Shown here one piece after another: positions 9,304-19,647 of a stretch of 64,000 nucleotides of DNA. Both the position numbers and the translations under genes were made by a program. The notes under the pieces were generated by a model. The model saw nothing but the letters and a program-made list of their open reading frames with translations, was not told the DNA's origin and did no database searches. Where the stretch lies: positions 124,001 to 188,000 of the forward strand of contig JBMOOQ010000028.1 of NCBI GenBank assembly GCA_049324435.1, written 5' to 3'. This stretch comes from Pseudorhodoplanes sp049324435 (GTDB taxonomy: Bacteria > Pseudomonadota > Alphaproteobacteria > Rhizobiales > Xanthobacteraceae). Numbering within the stretch: position 1 is the stretch's first letter; the number at the start of each line of letters is the position of its first letter.

Positions 9304-10266
9304 CTAGCGCCCCCACGGTCCGCCGGGACGCGGGCCGCCGCGGGCTGCACTGGACCACGGACCGGATGCAGCCATGCTGCCGCTGCCCGAATAGCCGCCG
9401 CCGAAACCGCCCTGACCCATTTCGCGGGCCAGCTGGTTCAGCGCCGCGATCCGGTTCTCGGTCGCAGGATGCGTCGAGAACAGATTGTCCATTCGTTCGC
9501 CCGACAGCGGGTTGATAATGAACATATGCGCGGTCGCCGGATTGCGTTCGGCGTGATCGTTCGGGATCGCGTGCGCGGCATTGGCGATCTTGGCGAGCGC
9601 GGAGGCCAGCCAGACCGGCTGGCCGCAGATCTGCGCGCCGAGCCTGTCGGCGGAATATTCGCGCGTGCGGCTGATCGCCATCTGCACCAGCATCGCGGCG
9701 ATCGGCGCGAGGATCACCATGGCCAGCGTGCCGATAATGCCCATACCGCCGCCGCCATTGTTGTCGCGGTTGCCGCCGAAAAACATGCCGAACTGCGCGA
9801 GCATGGAGATCGCGCCGGCGATGGTCGCCGTGATCGTCATGATCAGGGTGTCGTGGTTCTTGATATGCGCGAGCTCGTGCGCCACCACGCCCGCAACTTC
9901 CTCGCGGGTCAGCCGTTCGAGCAGACCGGTGGTCACTGCGACCGCCGCGTTTTCCGGATTGCGGCCGGTGGCGAACGCGTTCGGCTGCGCCTCGTCCATC
10001 AGATAGACCTTCGGCATCGGCAGCTGCGCGCGTGCGGCAAGCTCGGCGACCATGTTGTAGAGGTCCGGCGCCGTGCGCGCGTCGACCTCCTGCGCGCCGG
10101 CCATAGACAGGACCATCTTGTCCGAATTCCAGTAGGTGAAGATGTTCATGCCGGCCGCAACGACCAGCGCGAGGATCGCGCCGGAGCCGCCACCGATCAG
10201 ATAGCCGACGCCCATGAACAGGGCCGTCAGGCCCGCCAGCAGCATGGCTGTCTTGAAGTAATTCAT
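9304..10266 (-). CDS. htpX: Membrane zinc metalloprotease HtpX
   Basis: 320-residue inner-membrane protease of family M48B that degrades damaged membrane proteins. Two N-terminal membrane segments (residues about 4-20 and 24-42) precede the zinc site HELAH within VVAHELAHIKNHD. Two further hydrophobic stretches follow (TATIAGAISMLAQFG and GTLAMVILAPIAAML), and the family's EYSAD motif supplies the third ligand. The C-terminus is Gly/Ser rich. The ATG at 10266 is preceded by GGAGGGA. The gene ends at a convincing terminator and is monocistronic. Confidence 0.96.
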   Translation of the reverse strand: MNYFKTAMLLAGLTALFMGVGYLIGGGSGAILALVVAAGMNIFTYWNSDKMVLSMAGAQEVDARTAPDLYNMVAELAARAQLPMPKVYLMDEAQPNAFATGRNPENAAVAVTTGLLERLTREEVAGVVAHELAHIKNHDTLIMTITATIAGAISMLAQFGMFFGGNRDNNGGGGMGIIGTLAMVILAPIAAMLVQMAISRTREYSADRLGAQICGQPVWLASALAKIANAAHAIPNDHAERNPATAHMFIINPLSGERMDNLFSTHPATENRIAALNQLAREMGQGGFGGGYSGSGSMAASGPWSSAARGGPRPGGPWGR

Positions 10267-10497
10267 CTGGTCCCTCCAACCGGGGGATCGCCGCCTTGTG
10301 GCGGTGCCCCGGCCGCGACAAAGGATGGGAACCCGTTCCGGTTCCCGCAAGCCCGCGCGTCACTGAGCCGCTGGCGAGGGACATGGGTTCGGAGGCTTCG
10401 AACGGTATTCCAGTCCCGCAACCGCAGATTGAGGGCCGTGAGCCGGATGCGCCGTGGCGCCGTAGGACCATGGTCCTTCAGACCAGGCGCTTTGCAG

Positions 10498-10604
10498 GAT
10501 GGGTTGAGCGCAGCGAAACCCATCACCTTTCGTCGAGACCAGCGAAGGAAATTGCGCCGATAGGCCGTCATTGGACAGATGGGTTTCGCTGCGCTCAACC
10601 CACC
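10498..10604. repeat. Inverted pair of 27-base palindromic (REP-like) elements
   Basis: Arms at 10498-10524 and 10578-10604 are inverted copies differing at one base. Each is itself a near palindrome (GATGGGTT ... AACCCATC around GAGCGCAGCG). The element sits between htpX and the HigA gene, in a 421-base stretch (10267-10687) where I see no gene. Such pairs behave as extragenic REP/BIME units in this order. Confidence 0.65.
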
Positions 10605-10687
10605 CTACGGTCATTTGGACGGCTCGCAGCTTGTCGCATGCCTCAAGCGCCGCGAACTCATAACGAAGGTAAGTGGGCTACGCGCTT

Positions 10688-11002
10688 CTACGCCGCGCGC
10701 CGTGGCTTGATCGCCTTGAGCGTCGGTCCGATCTCGCGGCGCCGCTCCATCAAGTCGTAGTCGGCCTGCAATTGCAGGAAAAAGCCGTCGCTGACGCCAA
10801 AATAGCGCGCGAGCCGCAGGTCCGTGTCGGCGGTGATGGCGCGCTTTCCGAGCACGATCTCGTTGATGCGGCGCGGCGGGACGGCAATCGCGCGGGCGAG
10901 CGCGGTCTGCGACAATTCCATCGGCTGCAGGAATTCCTCCATCAGGATTTCACCTGGATGCGGATTGGGCAGCCGGTCAGTGATAGTCGACGATCGAGAC
11001 AT
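10688..11002 (-). CDS. higA: HigA-family antitoxin (Xre HTH), toxin partner truncated
   Basis: 104-residue addiction-module antidote. It starts with the family-typical PNPHPGEILMEEFL and carries an Xre helix-turn-helix (LSQTALARAIAVPPRRINEI, residues about 30-50), which would bind its own promoter and sequester HigB. The ATG at 11002 has GGAGG 8 bases upstream; an ATG at 11020 overlaps that site and is unlikely to be used. In an intact module higB precedes higA on the same strand. Here only the last 28 codons of a higB-like frame remain, overlapping the start of this gene, so it is now an orphan antitoxin. Confidence 0.88.
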   Translation of the reverse strand: MSRSSTITDRLPNPHPGEILMEEFLQPMELSQTALARAIAVPPRRINEIVLGKRAITADTDLRLARYFGVSDGFFLQLQADYDLMERRREIGPTLKAIKPRRAA

Positions 11003-11063
11003 TTTCGGCGCCTCCTTCATTCCATCGGAGCACGATCCGCCACTGGTGGTTGATGCGGATACT
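10977..11063 (-). pseudogene. higB: C-terminal remnant of HigB toxin
   Basis: Reading minus from 11063 gives 28 codons, S-I-R-I-N-H-Q-W-R-I then ...LRW...VDYH and a stop. This matches the conserved C-terminus of HigB/RelE toxins (SIRINdQWRI ... DYH). Immediately upstream is an in-frame TAG (11064-11066) and no trace of the N-terminal two thirds. It is a deletion remnant, overlapping higA by 26 bases as in intact modules. Confidence 0.75.
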
Positions 11064-11159
11064 CTATCCGGGCGTGATTACAATCAACTCCGGTAAAGGA
11101 ATATAATCATATTTCCGCCATCTTCCCCTGATCTAATCCTCGCATCCCGTCCCGTCCAA

Positions 11160-11460
11160 GGGGCGTCTCATGAGCGTCACAAGACGCGGGGCGGGCAGCG
11201 GTGGCCGTTGCGGGCGTCAAGACGTGGCGCCTGCAGCGGACGGTTCAAGCCGCGTCCCGCCGGGTTAGCCACCTGGCGTTTCGGTGGAGGAACGTCCACC
11301 GGGGACGATGGAGCAGACCTTCAAACACCGCGCGCGGAACGCCGGAGTCCTTCGGCGGTCCGTGGTGACTATCGCTCATGCGCTTCTCTCAATTGCGCAT
11401 GAGGCCATGGGCTTTCGCTGAAAGCCCGGCGTTCCGCGCGCCCTTGGGTTTCCCAAGGGA
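11160..11460 (+). repeat. Structured repeat-like element with nested hairpins
   Basis: No convincing gene lies between 11064 and 11675. This stretch holds a perfect 16-base inverted repeat (11330-11345 with 11426-11441). Inside it GCTTTC/GAAAGC pair (11411-11416 with 11420-11425), and just after it there is a perfect 8-base stem CCCTTGGG-TTT-CCCAAGGG (11441-11459). A short open frame starts at 11208, but its composition looks non-coding. From memory, similar text occurs at many places in Bradyrhizobium-type genomes; copy number here needs a search. Confidence 0.5.
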
Positions 11461-11539
11461 AGGAATGCGAGGTGGGAATACGGGCGCGCCCGCGCCGTCA
11501 CAACAACAGGGCCGGCGGAGCTTTGTTTGAGCGATGGTC

Positions 11540-11608
11540 GTAGCCCGCATGAAGCGAAGCGAAATGCGGGTGCTGCTCCCGGATTTCGCTGTGCTCCATC
11601 CTGGCTAC
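11540..11608. repeat. REP-like palindrome with GTAGCC/GGCTAC ends
   Basis: Outer arms GTAGCC (11540-11545) and GGCTAC (11603-11608) enclose an inner palindrome CCCGCAT ... ATGCGGG (11544-11550 with 11564-11570). The layout is typical of dispersed extragenic palindromes in this order. It sits about 65 bases before the hydrolase start. Confidence 0.5.
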
Positions 11609-11675
11609 AGTGTTTCATCCTCCCCGGCCTGCGGGGAAGGATAACAGGCGCGGCCAATCGGGGAAGGAAAACACC

Positions 11676-12386
11676 ATGACAACTTACGTTCTCGTTCACG
11701 GTGCCTGGGGCGGCGGCTGGAAATTCGCCCGCGTTGCCGAACGTCTGCGCCAGCGCGGCCACACCGTATTCACGCCGACGCTGACCGGCGCGGCCGAGCG
11801 CTCGCATCTGCTCTCCGGCGCAATCAATCTCTCAACGCATGTCACCGATGTGCTGAATGTCATCCGCTACGAGGATCTATCCGGCATTGTGCTGCTCGGC
11901 CACTCCTATGGCGGCATGGTGATCACGCAGGTGGCCGACAAAATTCCGGAGAAGATCGCGGCGCTGGTCTATCTCGATGCGTTCGTCCCGGAGGATGGGC
12001 AGTCGCTGTTCGATCTCAACATCCCGGCCAACACGCAGATGTTTCTGGCACGCGCCGGCGGCAATGGCGGCCTTCTGATTCCGCCGCCGCCGGCCAAGGC
12101 CTATTTCAACGTCAACGATGCCGACGCGCCGCGCGTCGACGCACTGGCCGCGCCGCAGCCGATCGGCACCATGATCGAGAAGGTTGTGCTCACGGGCGCG
12201 TATCGCAGCGTGAAGACAAACATCTACGTGCACGGCACGGTGCTGCCGCGCGAAAGCCCGTTCAAACGCTTCCACGATGCCGCAAAGGCGGCGGGCTGGG
12301 AGACGCACGCGCTGCCCTGCGGGCACGACATCATGCTCGACCGGCCGGACGAGCTGACGGATATTCTCGACAAGGCGGGACGATGA
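11676..12386 (+). CDS. Alpha/beta hydrolase, esterase/salicylate-esterase-like
   Basis: 236-residue single-domain hydrolase. The oxyanion-hole motif HGAWGGGW lies near residue 8, and the nucleophile elbow GHSYGG places the catalytic Ser near residue 79. A late GHDIM supplies the catalytic His (about residue 218), with an Asp between (probably in YLDAFVPED or later). The length and HGAWGGGW motif resemble the plant hydroxynitrile lyase/methyl-salicylate esterase-like group common in soil proteobacteria, but the substrate cannot be inferred. The ATG at 11676 follows GGGAAGGAAA; upstream in-frame codons run into repeat sequence and are not credible. Confidence 0.85.
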   Translation: MTTYVLVHGAWGGGWKFARVAERLRQRGHTVFTPTLTGAAERSHLLSGAINLSTHVTDVLNVIRYEDLSGIVLLGHSYGGMVITQVADKIPEKIAALVYLDAFVPEDGQSLFDLNIPANTQMFLARAGGNGGLLIPPPPAKAYFNVNDADAPRVDALAAPQPIGTMIEKVVLTGAYRSVKTNIYVHGTVLPRESPFKRFHDAAKAAGWETHALPCGHDIMLDRPDELTDILDKAGR

Positions 12387-12419
12387 ACCGAATACGGCGC
12401 GCCCTCGATGCCGGAAACA

Positions 12420-12449
12420 AAATGGCCGGACCCCAGGGCCCGGCCATTT
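12420..12449. terminator. Bidirectional terminator between convergent genes
   Basis: Perfect 10-base stem AAATGGCCGG / CCGGCCATTT with a 10-base loop, lying between the convergent hydrolase and L,D-transpeptidase genes. The A and T ends give a short U-tract in both directions. Confidence 0.65.
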
Positions 12450-12521
12450 GCAGTCGTTTGTTCTTGCTTGATGGGTGCGGGTTCGATCCCGCTTTTGACG
12501 CCTCGTGAAAGCCTGCCGGGT

Positions 12522-13034
12522 TCAGCGCGTGACCACCACCGGTGTGCCGAAGCTGACGCGGTTATAAAGATCGAGGATGTCGGCGTTGTGCATGCGGATG
12601 CAGCCATACGATACGAAGCCGCCGATCGAACCCGGCACGTTGGTTCCGTGAATGGCGTATTCGCCGCCCGACAGGGTGAGCGCCGCAGCGCCCATCGGAT
12701 TGGCCGGCACGCCGCCCGGAATGACATCCGGCAGCCGAGGATTGTCGCGCTTGACCTCGCGCGGAGGGGCCCAGGCCGGCTTGATGCGCTTGCCATCGAT
12801 GTAGCGGGTGCCGAACCAGGCCTTGCCGGCGCGGCCGACACCGACCGGGTAGGCGATCGCCTTGCCGCCGCCCATGACGTAATAGAGACGGCGCTGGCTG
12901 TACTTCACCACCACGGTGCCGGGGCTGTAATTCTCATTGAAGGTGACGGTCTGCCGCGCGTGGGCCGGGGAGGTTGCCGCAAAGACCGGAGCGACGACCG
13001 CGGCGGCGAGCGAAAAAACGAGCGCCAGGCGCAT
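12522..13034 (-). CDS. L,D-transpeptidase (YkuD family), exported
   Basis: 170-residue periplasmic enzyme that makes 3-3 peptidoglycan cross-links or attaches proteins to peptidoglycan. A signal peptide ends near residue 27 (...SPAHA). The YkuD catalytic block is intact: AIHGTN supplies the His, and SYGCIRMHN supplies Ser/His-Gly-Cys-Ile-Arg with the catalytic Cys. The compact form with an N-terminal VVVKYSQRRLYYV strand is typical of the many alphaproteobacterial paralogues; a second, different member lies at 29.9 kb. Monocistronic, facing a shared terminator. Confidence 0.93.
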   Translation of the reverse strand: MRLALVFSLAAAVVAPVFAATSPAHARQTVTFNENYSPGTVVVKYSQRRLYYVMGGGKAIAYPVGVGRAGKAWFGTRYIDGKRIKPAWAPPREVKRDNPRLPDVIPGGVPANPMGAAALTLSGGEYAIHGTNVPGSIGGFVSYGCIRMHNADILDLYNRVSFGTPVVVTR

Positions 13035-13152
13035 GATTTCAATCCCGTTCTTGCCTTGGGGCCGCGTCCGGCCCGATTTGGGCGGGAACCTAGCCTAATC
13101 GTTGCGGGCGAAAAAGCGTGCGCTGGCAACAAACTGAAGGGTGTTGAAATCC

Positions 13153-13176
13153 GGCAACGGGGATTGTCCCGTTGCC
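13153..13176 (-). terminator. Hairpin downstream of acs, probable terminator
   Basis: A perfect 9-base stem GGCAACGGG/CCCGTTGCC lies 34-57 bases after the acs stop. On the minus strand it is followed by GGATTTC, a weak U-tract, so termination efficiency is uncertain. Confidence 0.45.
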
Positions 13177-13209
13177 GTTAGCGCGGCGGCAAGATGGCCT
13201 AACGAGGGC

Positions 13210-15156
<1,947 letters not shown>

Positions 15157-15343
15157 AAAGACCCTCCCGGCACGCTGCAGGTTCAACCGCTTTTCCCGAG
15201 CGCCTGTCTTGATTTGCCGCAATTATGCGACAGCCGCTCTGGCAGCGACAAGAGCTTGGGTGTCGAACTTTCGTCAGATGACCGGTGCGAGCGGCAGTCT
15301 GGCGCCGCAGCTGCGCCAATCGCGCGCGCAATACCGGCACAGA

Positions 15344-15760
15344 TCAAACCCCACCCATCTTGCAGACAAGCTTCCATTCCGCGGGCGTCACCGGCTGCAC
15401 CGACAGCCGCGACAGTTTGACCAGAGCCATGTCCTTCAGCTTCGGTTCTTGCTTGATTGCATCGAGGGTCACCGGCGTCTTCATCGGCTGGCGTGCGGCA
15501 AAGTCGACGACCACCCAGGGATCCCCGGCCTTGGCGGTCGGGTCGGGATAGGCCTCGCGCACCACTTCGACGATGCCGACGATCTCCTTGCCTATATTCG
15601 AGTGGTAGAAAAAGGCGAGGTCGCCCTTCTTCATTTTCTGCAGATTCTGCTTCGCGGTGTGATTGCGCACACCGGTCCAGGCTTCACCCTTCTTGCCGGA
15701 CTTGACCTGCTGGTCCCATGACCACGCATCGGGTTCGCTTTTGACGAGCCAGTATTGCAT
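15344..15760 (-). CDS. EVE (PUA-like) domain protein
   Basis: 138 residues forming a single EVE domain, starting with YWLVKSEPDAW and containing the conserved WTGVRNHTAKQNL. EVE domains resemble PUA and YTH domains and are thought to bind modified bases; the cellular role in bacteria is not settled. The stop-to-start distance to gpsA is 3 bases, so it is the third gene of the tsaD-gpsA-EVE operon. In many relatives a YciI-like gene lies between gpsA and this gene; here none is seen. Confidence 0.92.
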   Translation of the reverse strand: MQYWLVKSEPDAWSWDQQVKSGKKGEAWTGVRNHTAKQNLQKMKKGDLAFFYHSNIGKEIVGIVEVVREAYPDPTAKAGDPWVVVDFAARQPMKTPVTLDAIKQEPKLKDMALVKLSRLSVQPVTPAEWKLVCKMGGV

Positions 15761-15763
15761 CTT

Positions 15764-16753
15764 TCAAACCTCTGAACGGACCGGGCGGGCGAGCAGGCGC
15801 TCGATGACATCATCCACGGTCGCTTTGCCTTCGACCACGTCGGCGACTGCATCAACAATTGGCATTTCGACGCCGGCATCGCGCGCCATGTCGCCGAGCA
15901 CGGAGGCTGTATACACGCCTTCGGCGAGCTTCTCTTTACCCAGCGCCTGCAGCGGCGACGCCCCCTTTCCGAGCGCGTATCCGAGCGAGAAGTTGCGCGA
16001 CTGCGGCGTCGAACACGACAGTATGGTATCGCCAAGCCCCGACAGACCGGTCAGCGTTTCGGGCTTGGCGCCCAGCGCGCGGCCGAACCGCATGATCTCG
16101 GCAAAGCCGCGCGTGGTCAGCGCGGCCGCGGCGCTCGCGCCCAGTCCTCGTCCGGAAACGATGCCGGCGGCAATCGCCAGCACGTTCTTCGCGGCGCCTC
16201 CGATTTCGACGCCGCGCAGGTCGGTCGCGTGATAGGGACGGAAGGTCGCGGAGCCGAGCGCGCGCGCCAGATTGGATGCGACCTTTTCATCTGCTGCAGC
16301 GAGTGTGACCGCCGTCGGCAAGCCTTGTACGACGTCTGCGGCGAAACTCGGGCCTGACAGGATCGCGGGCGCTGCGTTCGGCGCCGCTTCCGCGATGACC
16401 TCTGTCATGAATTTCCGTGTCCCGCGCTCGATACCTTTGGCGCATGCAATGACGGGCATGCCGTTGGTGATGAGCGGCGTCAGCGCAGCCGCGACCTCGC
16501 GGGACGCCTGGGCCGGCACCACGAGCAGGATCGCGTCGCAACGCGCGGCTTCGTCGAGCCTCGATGTGATGACGATCCGCTCGTCGATTCTGGCGCCAGG
16601 CAGGCGCGCACTTTCGCGCGTGCGCGCCAGTGTCTCAGCAGAGTCACGGCTGCGCGCCCAGACGATCACATCGCGTCCGGCGCGATGCGCGACGCTGGCG
16701 AGCGCGAGTCCCCAGCTTCCGGCGCCGATGATGGACAGTCGCTGGTATGGCAT
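15764..16753 (-). CDS. gpsA: Glycerol-3-phosphate dehydrogenase [NAD(P)+]
   Basis: 329-residue enzyme reducing dihydroxyacetone phosphate to sn-glycerol-3-phosphate for phospholipid synthesis. The Rossmann motif GAGSWGLALA is at residues 11-20. The IACAKGIE motif follows, and the conserved Lys in GGAAKNVLAIAAG (about residue 190) is the catalytic lysine region. The start is 3 bases after the tsaD stop, a tight operon arrangement. Confidence 0.97.
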   Translation of the reverse strand: MPYQRLSIIGAGSWGLALASVAHRAGRDVIVWARSRDSAETLARTRESARLPGARIDERIVITSRLDEAARCDAILLVVPAQASREVAAALTPLITNGMPVIACAKGIERGTRKFMTEVIAEAAPNAAPAILSGPSFAADVVQGLPTAVTLAAADEKVASNLARALGSATFRPYHATDLRGVEIGGAAKNVLAIAAGIVSGRGLGASAAAALTTRGFAEIMRFGRALGAKPETLTGLSGLGDTILSCSTPQSRNFSLGYALGKGASPLQALGKEKLAEGVYTASVLGDMARDAGVEMPIVDAVADVVEGKATVDDVIERLLARPVRSEV

Positions 16754-16756
16754 GGG

Positions 16757-17809
16757 TCAGCCTCGCGTTCCGGCATGCGCCACCGCTTCCAGCGGCCAGC
16801 GGGCGCGAGGGGCAACGTCGAGTTCGTCGGTCAGGCCGGCTGCGAGGCGCTCGGCGCCGGCCCAGGCGATCATCGCGCCATTGTCGGTGCATAAGGCCGG
16901 GGGTGGAACGATCAGTCGAATATGCGAATCCTCCGTCAAACGCTGCAGCACGTTGCGGACGGCCTGATTGGCCGCGACCCCGCCGGCGGCAACAAGCGCA
17001 TTCGGAACGCCATACCGTTCCGTGAACAGGCGCAGGCCGGCCCTCAACCGGTCGTAGACCGTATCGACGATCGCTTGCTGAAACGAGGCGCACAGATCGG
17101 CGACATCCCGGTCCGATAGCGGCGCAATTCGCTCTGCCTCCAGCCGTACGGCGGTCTTTAGACCCGACAACGAGAAATCCGGCTGGCGCCGGTGCTGCAA
17201 CGGCCGCGGCAATGCAAAGCGATGCGGGTCGCCACGCACGGCCATCCGCTCGACCTGCGGGCCGCCGGGATAGCCGAGACCCAGGAGCTTGGCGGTCTTG
17301 TCGAAGGCCTCGCCGATGGCATCATCCATGGTGTTGCCAAGCAGGACATATTCGCCGACGCCCCGCACCGCGACGATCTGGGTGTGACCGCCTGAGGCGA
17401 GGAAGAGGCAATAGGGAAAGTCGACGCTGTCAGTCAGCCGCGCCGTGAGCGCATGCGCCTCCAGATGATTGACCGCGATCAGCGGTGTGCGATGCACAAG
17501 CGCAATCGCTTTGGCAGTGGTCAGTCCAACGATCACGCCTCCGATCAGGCCGGGACCGGCCGCGGCGGCAATGCCGTCCAGCGCGCCGAACTCGCATTGG
17601 GCTTCCGCCATTGCCTGTGCAATCAAGAGGTCCAGCACCTCGACATGAGCGCGCGCGGCGATTTCCGGGACCACGCCGCCAAAGGCCGCATGCTCGTCGG
17701 TCTGCGACAGGACGATATTCGACAGGATGCGTCCGCAGCCTTCCGGATCGCGCTCGACGATCGCAGCTGCGGTCTCGTCGCAGGTCGTTTCGATGCCCAG
17801 CACAATCAT
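16757..17809 (-). CDS. tsaD: tRNA N6-adenosine threonylcarbamoyltransferase
   Basis: 350-residue ASKHA-fold enzyme that transfers the threonylcarbamoyl group from TC-AMP to A37 of ANN-decoding tRNAs, together with TsaB and TsaE. The metal-binding HLEAH motif is present near residue 114, and the phosphate-binding ASGGHTQIV follows. The ATG at 17809 begins MIVLGIETTCDET, the canonical N-terminus; longer in-frame extension upstream overlaps hemC and is spurious. It heads the operon with gpsA and EVE and is divergent from hemC with 86 bases between. Confidence 0.97.
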   Translation of the reverse strand: MIVLGIETTCDETAAAIVERDPEGCGRILSNIVLSQTDEHAAFGGVVPEIAARAHVEVLDLLIAQAMAEAQCEFGALDGIAAAAGPGLIGGVIVGLTTAKAIALVHRTPLIAVNHLEAHALTARLTDSVDFPYCLFLASGGHTQIVAVRGVGEYVLLGNTMDDAIGEAFDKTAKLLGLGYPGGPQVERMAVRGDPHRFALPRPLQHRRQPDFSLSGLKTAVRLEAERIAPLSDRDVADLCASFQQAIVDTVYDRLRAGLRLFTERYGVPNALVAAGGVAANQAVRNVLQRLTEDSHIRLIVPPPALCTDNGAMIAWAGAERLAAGLTDELDVAPRARWPLEAVAHAGTRG

Positions 17810-17895
17810 CGGCTTGCATTCCCTGCCGGGACACGGCCCTATGGCGCGATACGGCAGGGCCCCTTCAATGGTCCGGCGTAGCATTGCGAGGTTTG

Positions 17896-18837
17896 ATGGT
17901 GCAATCGGCTTCTTCCGCGCACCTGCTGCGGATCGGGACGCGCGGCTCTCCGCTGGCGCTGGCGCAGGCCCATACCGTGCGGGACCGGCTGGCGGCCGCG
18001 CATGGCTGCACGCCGAACGACATCGCAATCCATGTGATCAAGGTCACCGGCGATCAACTGCTCGACCGGCCGTTGTCCGAAGCGGGCGGCAAGGGCCTGT
18101 TCACCAAGGAGATCGAGGAGGCGCTCCTCGCCAATGTCATCGATATCGCCGTGCATTCGTCGAAGGACATGCCGACGCTGTTGCCGGACGGACTTGAAAT
18201 GGCCGCCTATCTCGAACGCGAGGATGTCCGCGACGTTTTCATCAGCCGCAAGGCTGCGACGATCGCCGATCTGCCGCGTGGAGCGATGGTCGGAAGTGCC
18301 TCGTTGCGCCGGCAGGCGCTGGTCAAGCGATTGCGCCCCGATCTACGGGTCGAAGTGTTTCGCGGCAATGTGCAGACGCGGTTGCGCAAGCTTGGTGAGG
18401 GCGAGGCGGATGCAACGTTGCTTGCGCTCGCCGGTCTCAAGCGGCTTGGTCTTGAGCATGAAGCGACTGCGATCCTGCCGCTCAACGATTTTCCGCCGGC
18501 GATCGGGCAGGGGGCGATTGGTATCGAGGCGCGCTCCGGAGACACACGGACGCTCGACCTGCTGGCGCCAATTGCCGATCGCGACACCAGGATTGCGCTC
18601 GACACCGAGCGCGCGTTTCTCGCCGCGCTTGACGGATCGTGCCGTACGCCGATTGCGGGGCTGGCAACAATCGAGGGCAATGCGCTCAGCTTCCGCGGCA
18701 TGATCCTGCGTCCGGACGGCAGCGAAGTGTTCGAGACATCGCGCCATGGCGTTGTTGCCGACGCGGAGAAGCTCGGCGCCGATGCCGGTCAGGAGCTGAA
18801 AGCGCGCGGCGGTCCGGACTTTTTCGCGAGCGTATGA
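17896..18837 (+). CDS. hemC: Porphobilinogen deaminase (hydroxymethylbilane synthase)
   Basis: 313-residue cytosolic enzyme polymerising four porphobilinogens into hydroxymethylbilane for haem and corrinoid synthesis. RIGTRGSPLALAQA opens domain 1. SSKDMPT follows, and the dipyrromethane cofactor is attached to the Cys of GSCRTPIA near residue 250. The ATG at 17896 is the first start compatible with the family N-terminus. It heads the hemC-hemD-mitofilin-like-hemY run. Confidence 0.96.
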   Translation: MVQSASSAHLLRIGTRGSPLALAQAHTVRDRLAAAHGCTPNDIAIHVIKVTGDQLLDRPLSEAGGKGLFTKEIEEALLANVIDIAVHSSKDMPTLLPDGLEMAAYLEREDVRDVFISRKAATIADLPRGAMVGSASLRRQALVKRLRPDLRVEVFRGNVQTRLRKLGEGEADATLLALAGLKRLGLEHEATAILPLNDFPPAIGQGAIGIEARSGDTRTLDLLAPIADRDTRIALDTERAFLAALDGSCRTPIAGLATIEGNALSFRGMILRPDGSEVFETSRHGVVADAEKLGADAGQELKARGGPDFFASV

Positions 18838-19553
18838 TGCGGCTCCTGCTGACGCGGCCTCAATCCGAAGCGGAGCGCACCGCTGCGGCATTGCGCGCGC
18901 TTGGCCACGACGCGGTGATTGCGCCGGTCCTTGCAATCGAAAACATTCCGGACGCAGAGATTGGACCTGGTCCATATGCCGCTGTGCTGGTCACGAGCGG
19001 GAATGCCGTCCGTGCGATCGCTGCGCATCCGCGTCGCGCCTCGCTCGTCGGGCTTGCGTGTTTCGCGGTGGGATCGCAGACGGCGGCGGCCGCACGTCAG
19101 GCGGGCTTCACCGACCTTCATGTCGCCGGTGGCGATGGCGGCGATCTTGCGCGGCTGATTGCGGAACGACTCACCGGCCGGACCAGGCCGCTGCTTTATC
19201 TCGCAGGAGACGACCGCGCGCGCGATATGGCGGCGGAACTGGCACCGTATGGTTTTCGGATCGAACTTGCGGTCGTATATCGCGCCCGCGCGATACGGGT
19301 GTTCCCTCCCGCTGTTGCGGCCGCTCTGAAGGCCGGAGGGCTGGACGGGGTCATGCACTATTCGCGGCGCAGCACGGCGATTTTTGTCGATTGCGTTCGG
19401 GTTGCACACGCCGAAGCCGAAGCGGCGCGCCTCAAGCATTTCTGCCTCTCGGCCCGCGCGTCCGAACCGCTGGCCGCGATTAACGCCAAATCCATTCTTG
19501 TTGCGCAAAACAGGGATGAATCGGCCATGCTGGCGCTGGTATCCGCGTCCTAA
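18834..19553 (+). CDS. hemD: Uroporphyrinogen-III synthase
   Basis: About 239 residues; cyclises hydroxymethylbilane with inversion of ring D. The protein begins RLLLTRPQSEAERTA, typical of the family, and ends with the weakly conserved C-terminal lobe containing HYSRRST. The start overlaps the hemC stop as ATGATG, at 18834 or 18837; the first gives a 4-base overlap and suggests translational coupling. HemD sequences are poorly conserved, so context supports the call. Confidence 0.9.
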   Translation: MMRLLLTRPQSEAERTAAALRALGHDAVIAPVLAIENIPDAEIGPGPYAAVLVTSGNAVRAIAAHPRRASLVGLACFAVGSQTAAAARQAGFTDLHVAGGDGGDLARLIAERLTGRTRPLLYLAGDDRARDMAAELAPYGFRIELAVVYRARAIRVFPPAVAAALKAGGLDGVMHYSRRSTAIFVDCVRVAHAEAEAARLKHFCLSARASEPLAAINAKSILVAQNRDESAMLALVSAS

Positions 19554-19647
19554 GGTCAGGTTGCCGCAATGCGGCATCCCTAGTATCGAGAGCCTTCGGA
19601 AGGCCTGCATTCAGGACCCCGCCGGCTCATCCCGAGGAGACCGTGCC

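Noticed and set aside
10977..11063. A functional HigB toxin.
   Set aside because: Only the last 28 codons remain, with an in-frame stop directly upstream.
11208..11402. A short protein gene inside the hairpin-rich repeat.
   Set aside because: No ribosome-binding site, biased Arg/Gly/Thr composition and overlap with strong hairpins.
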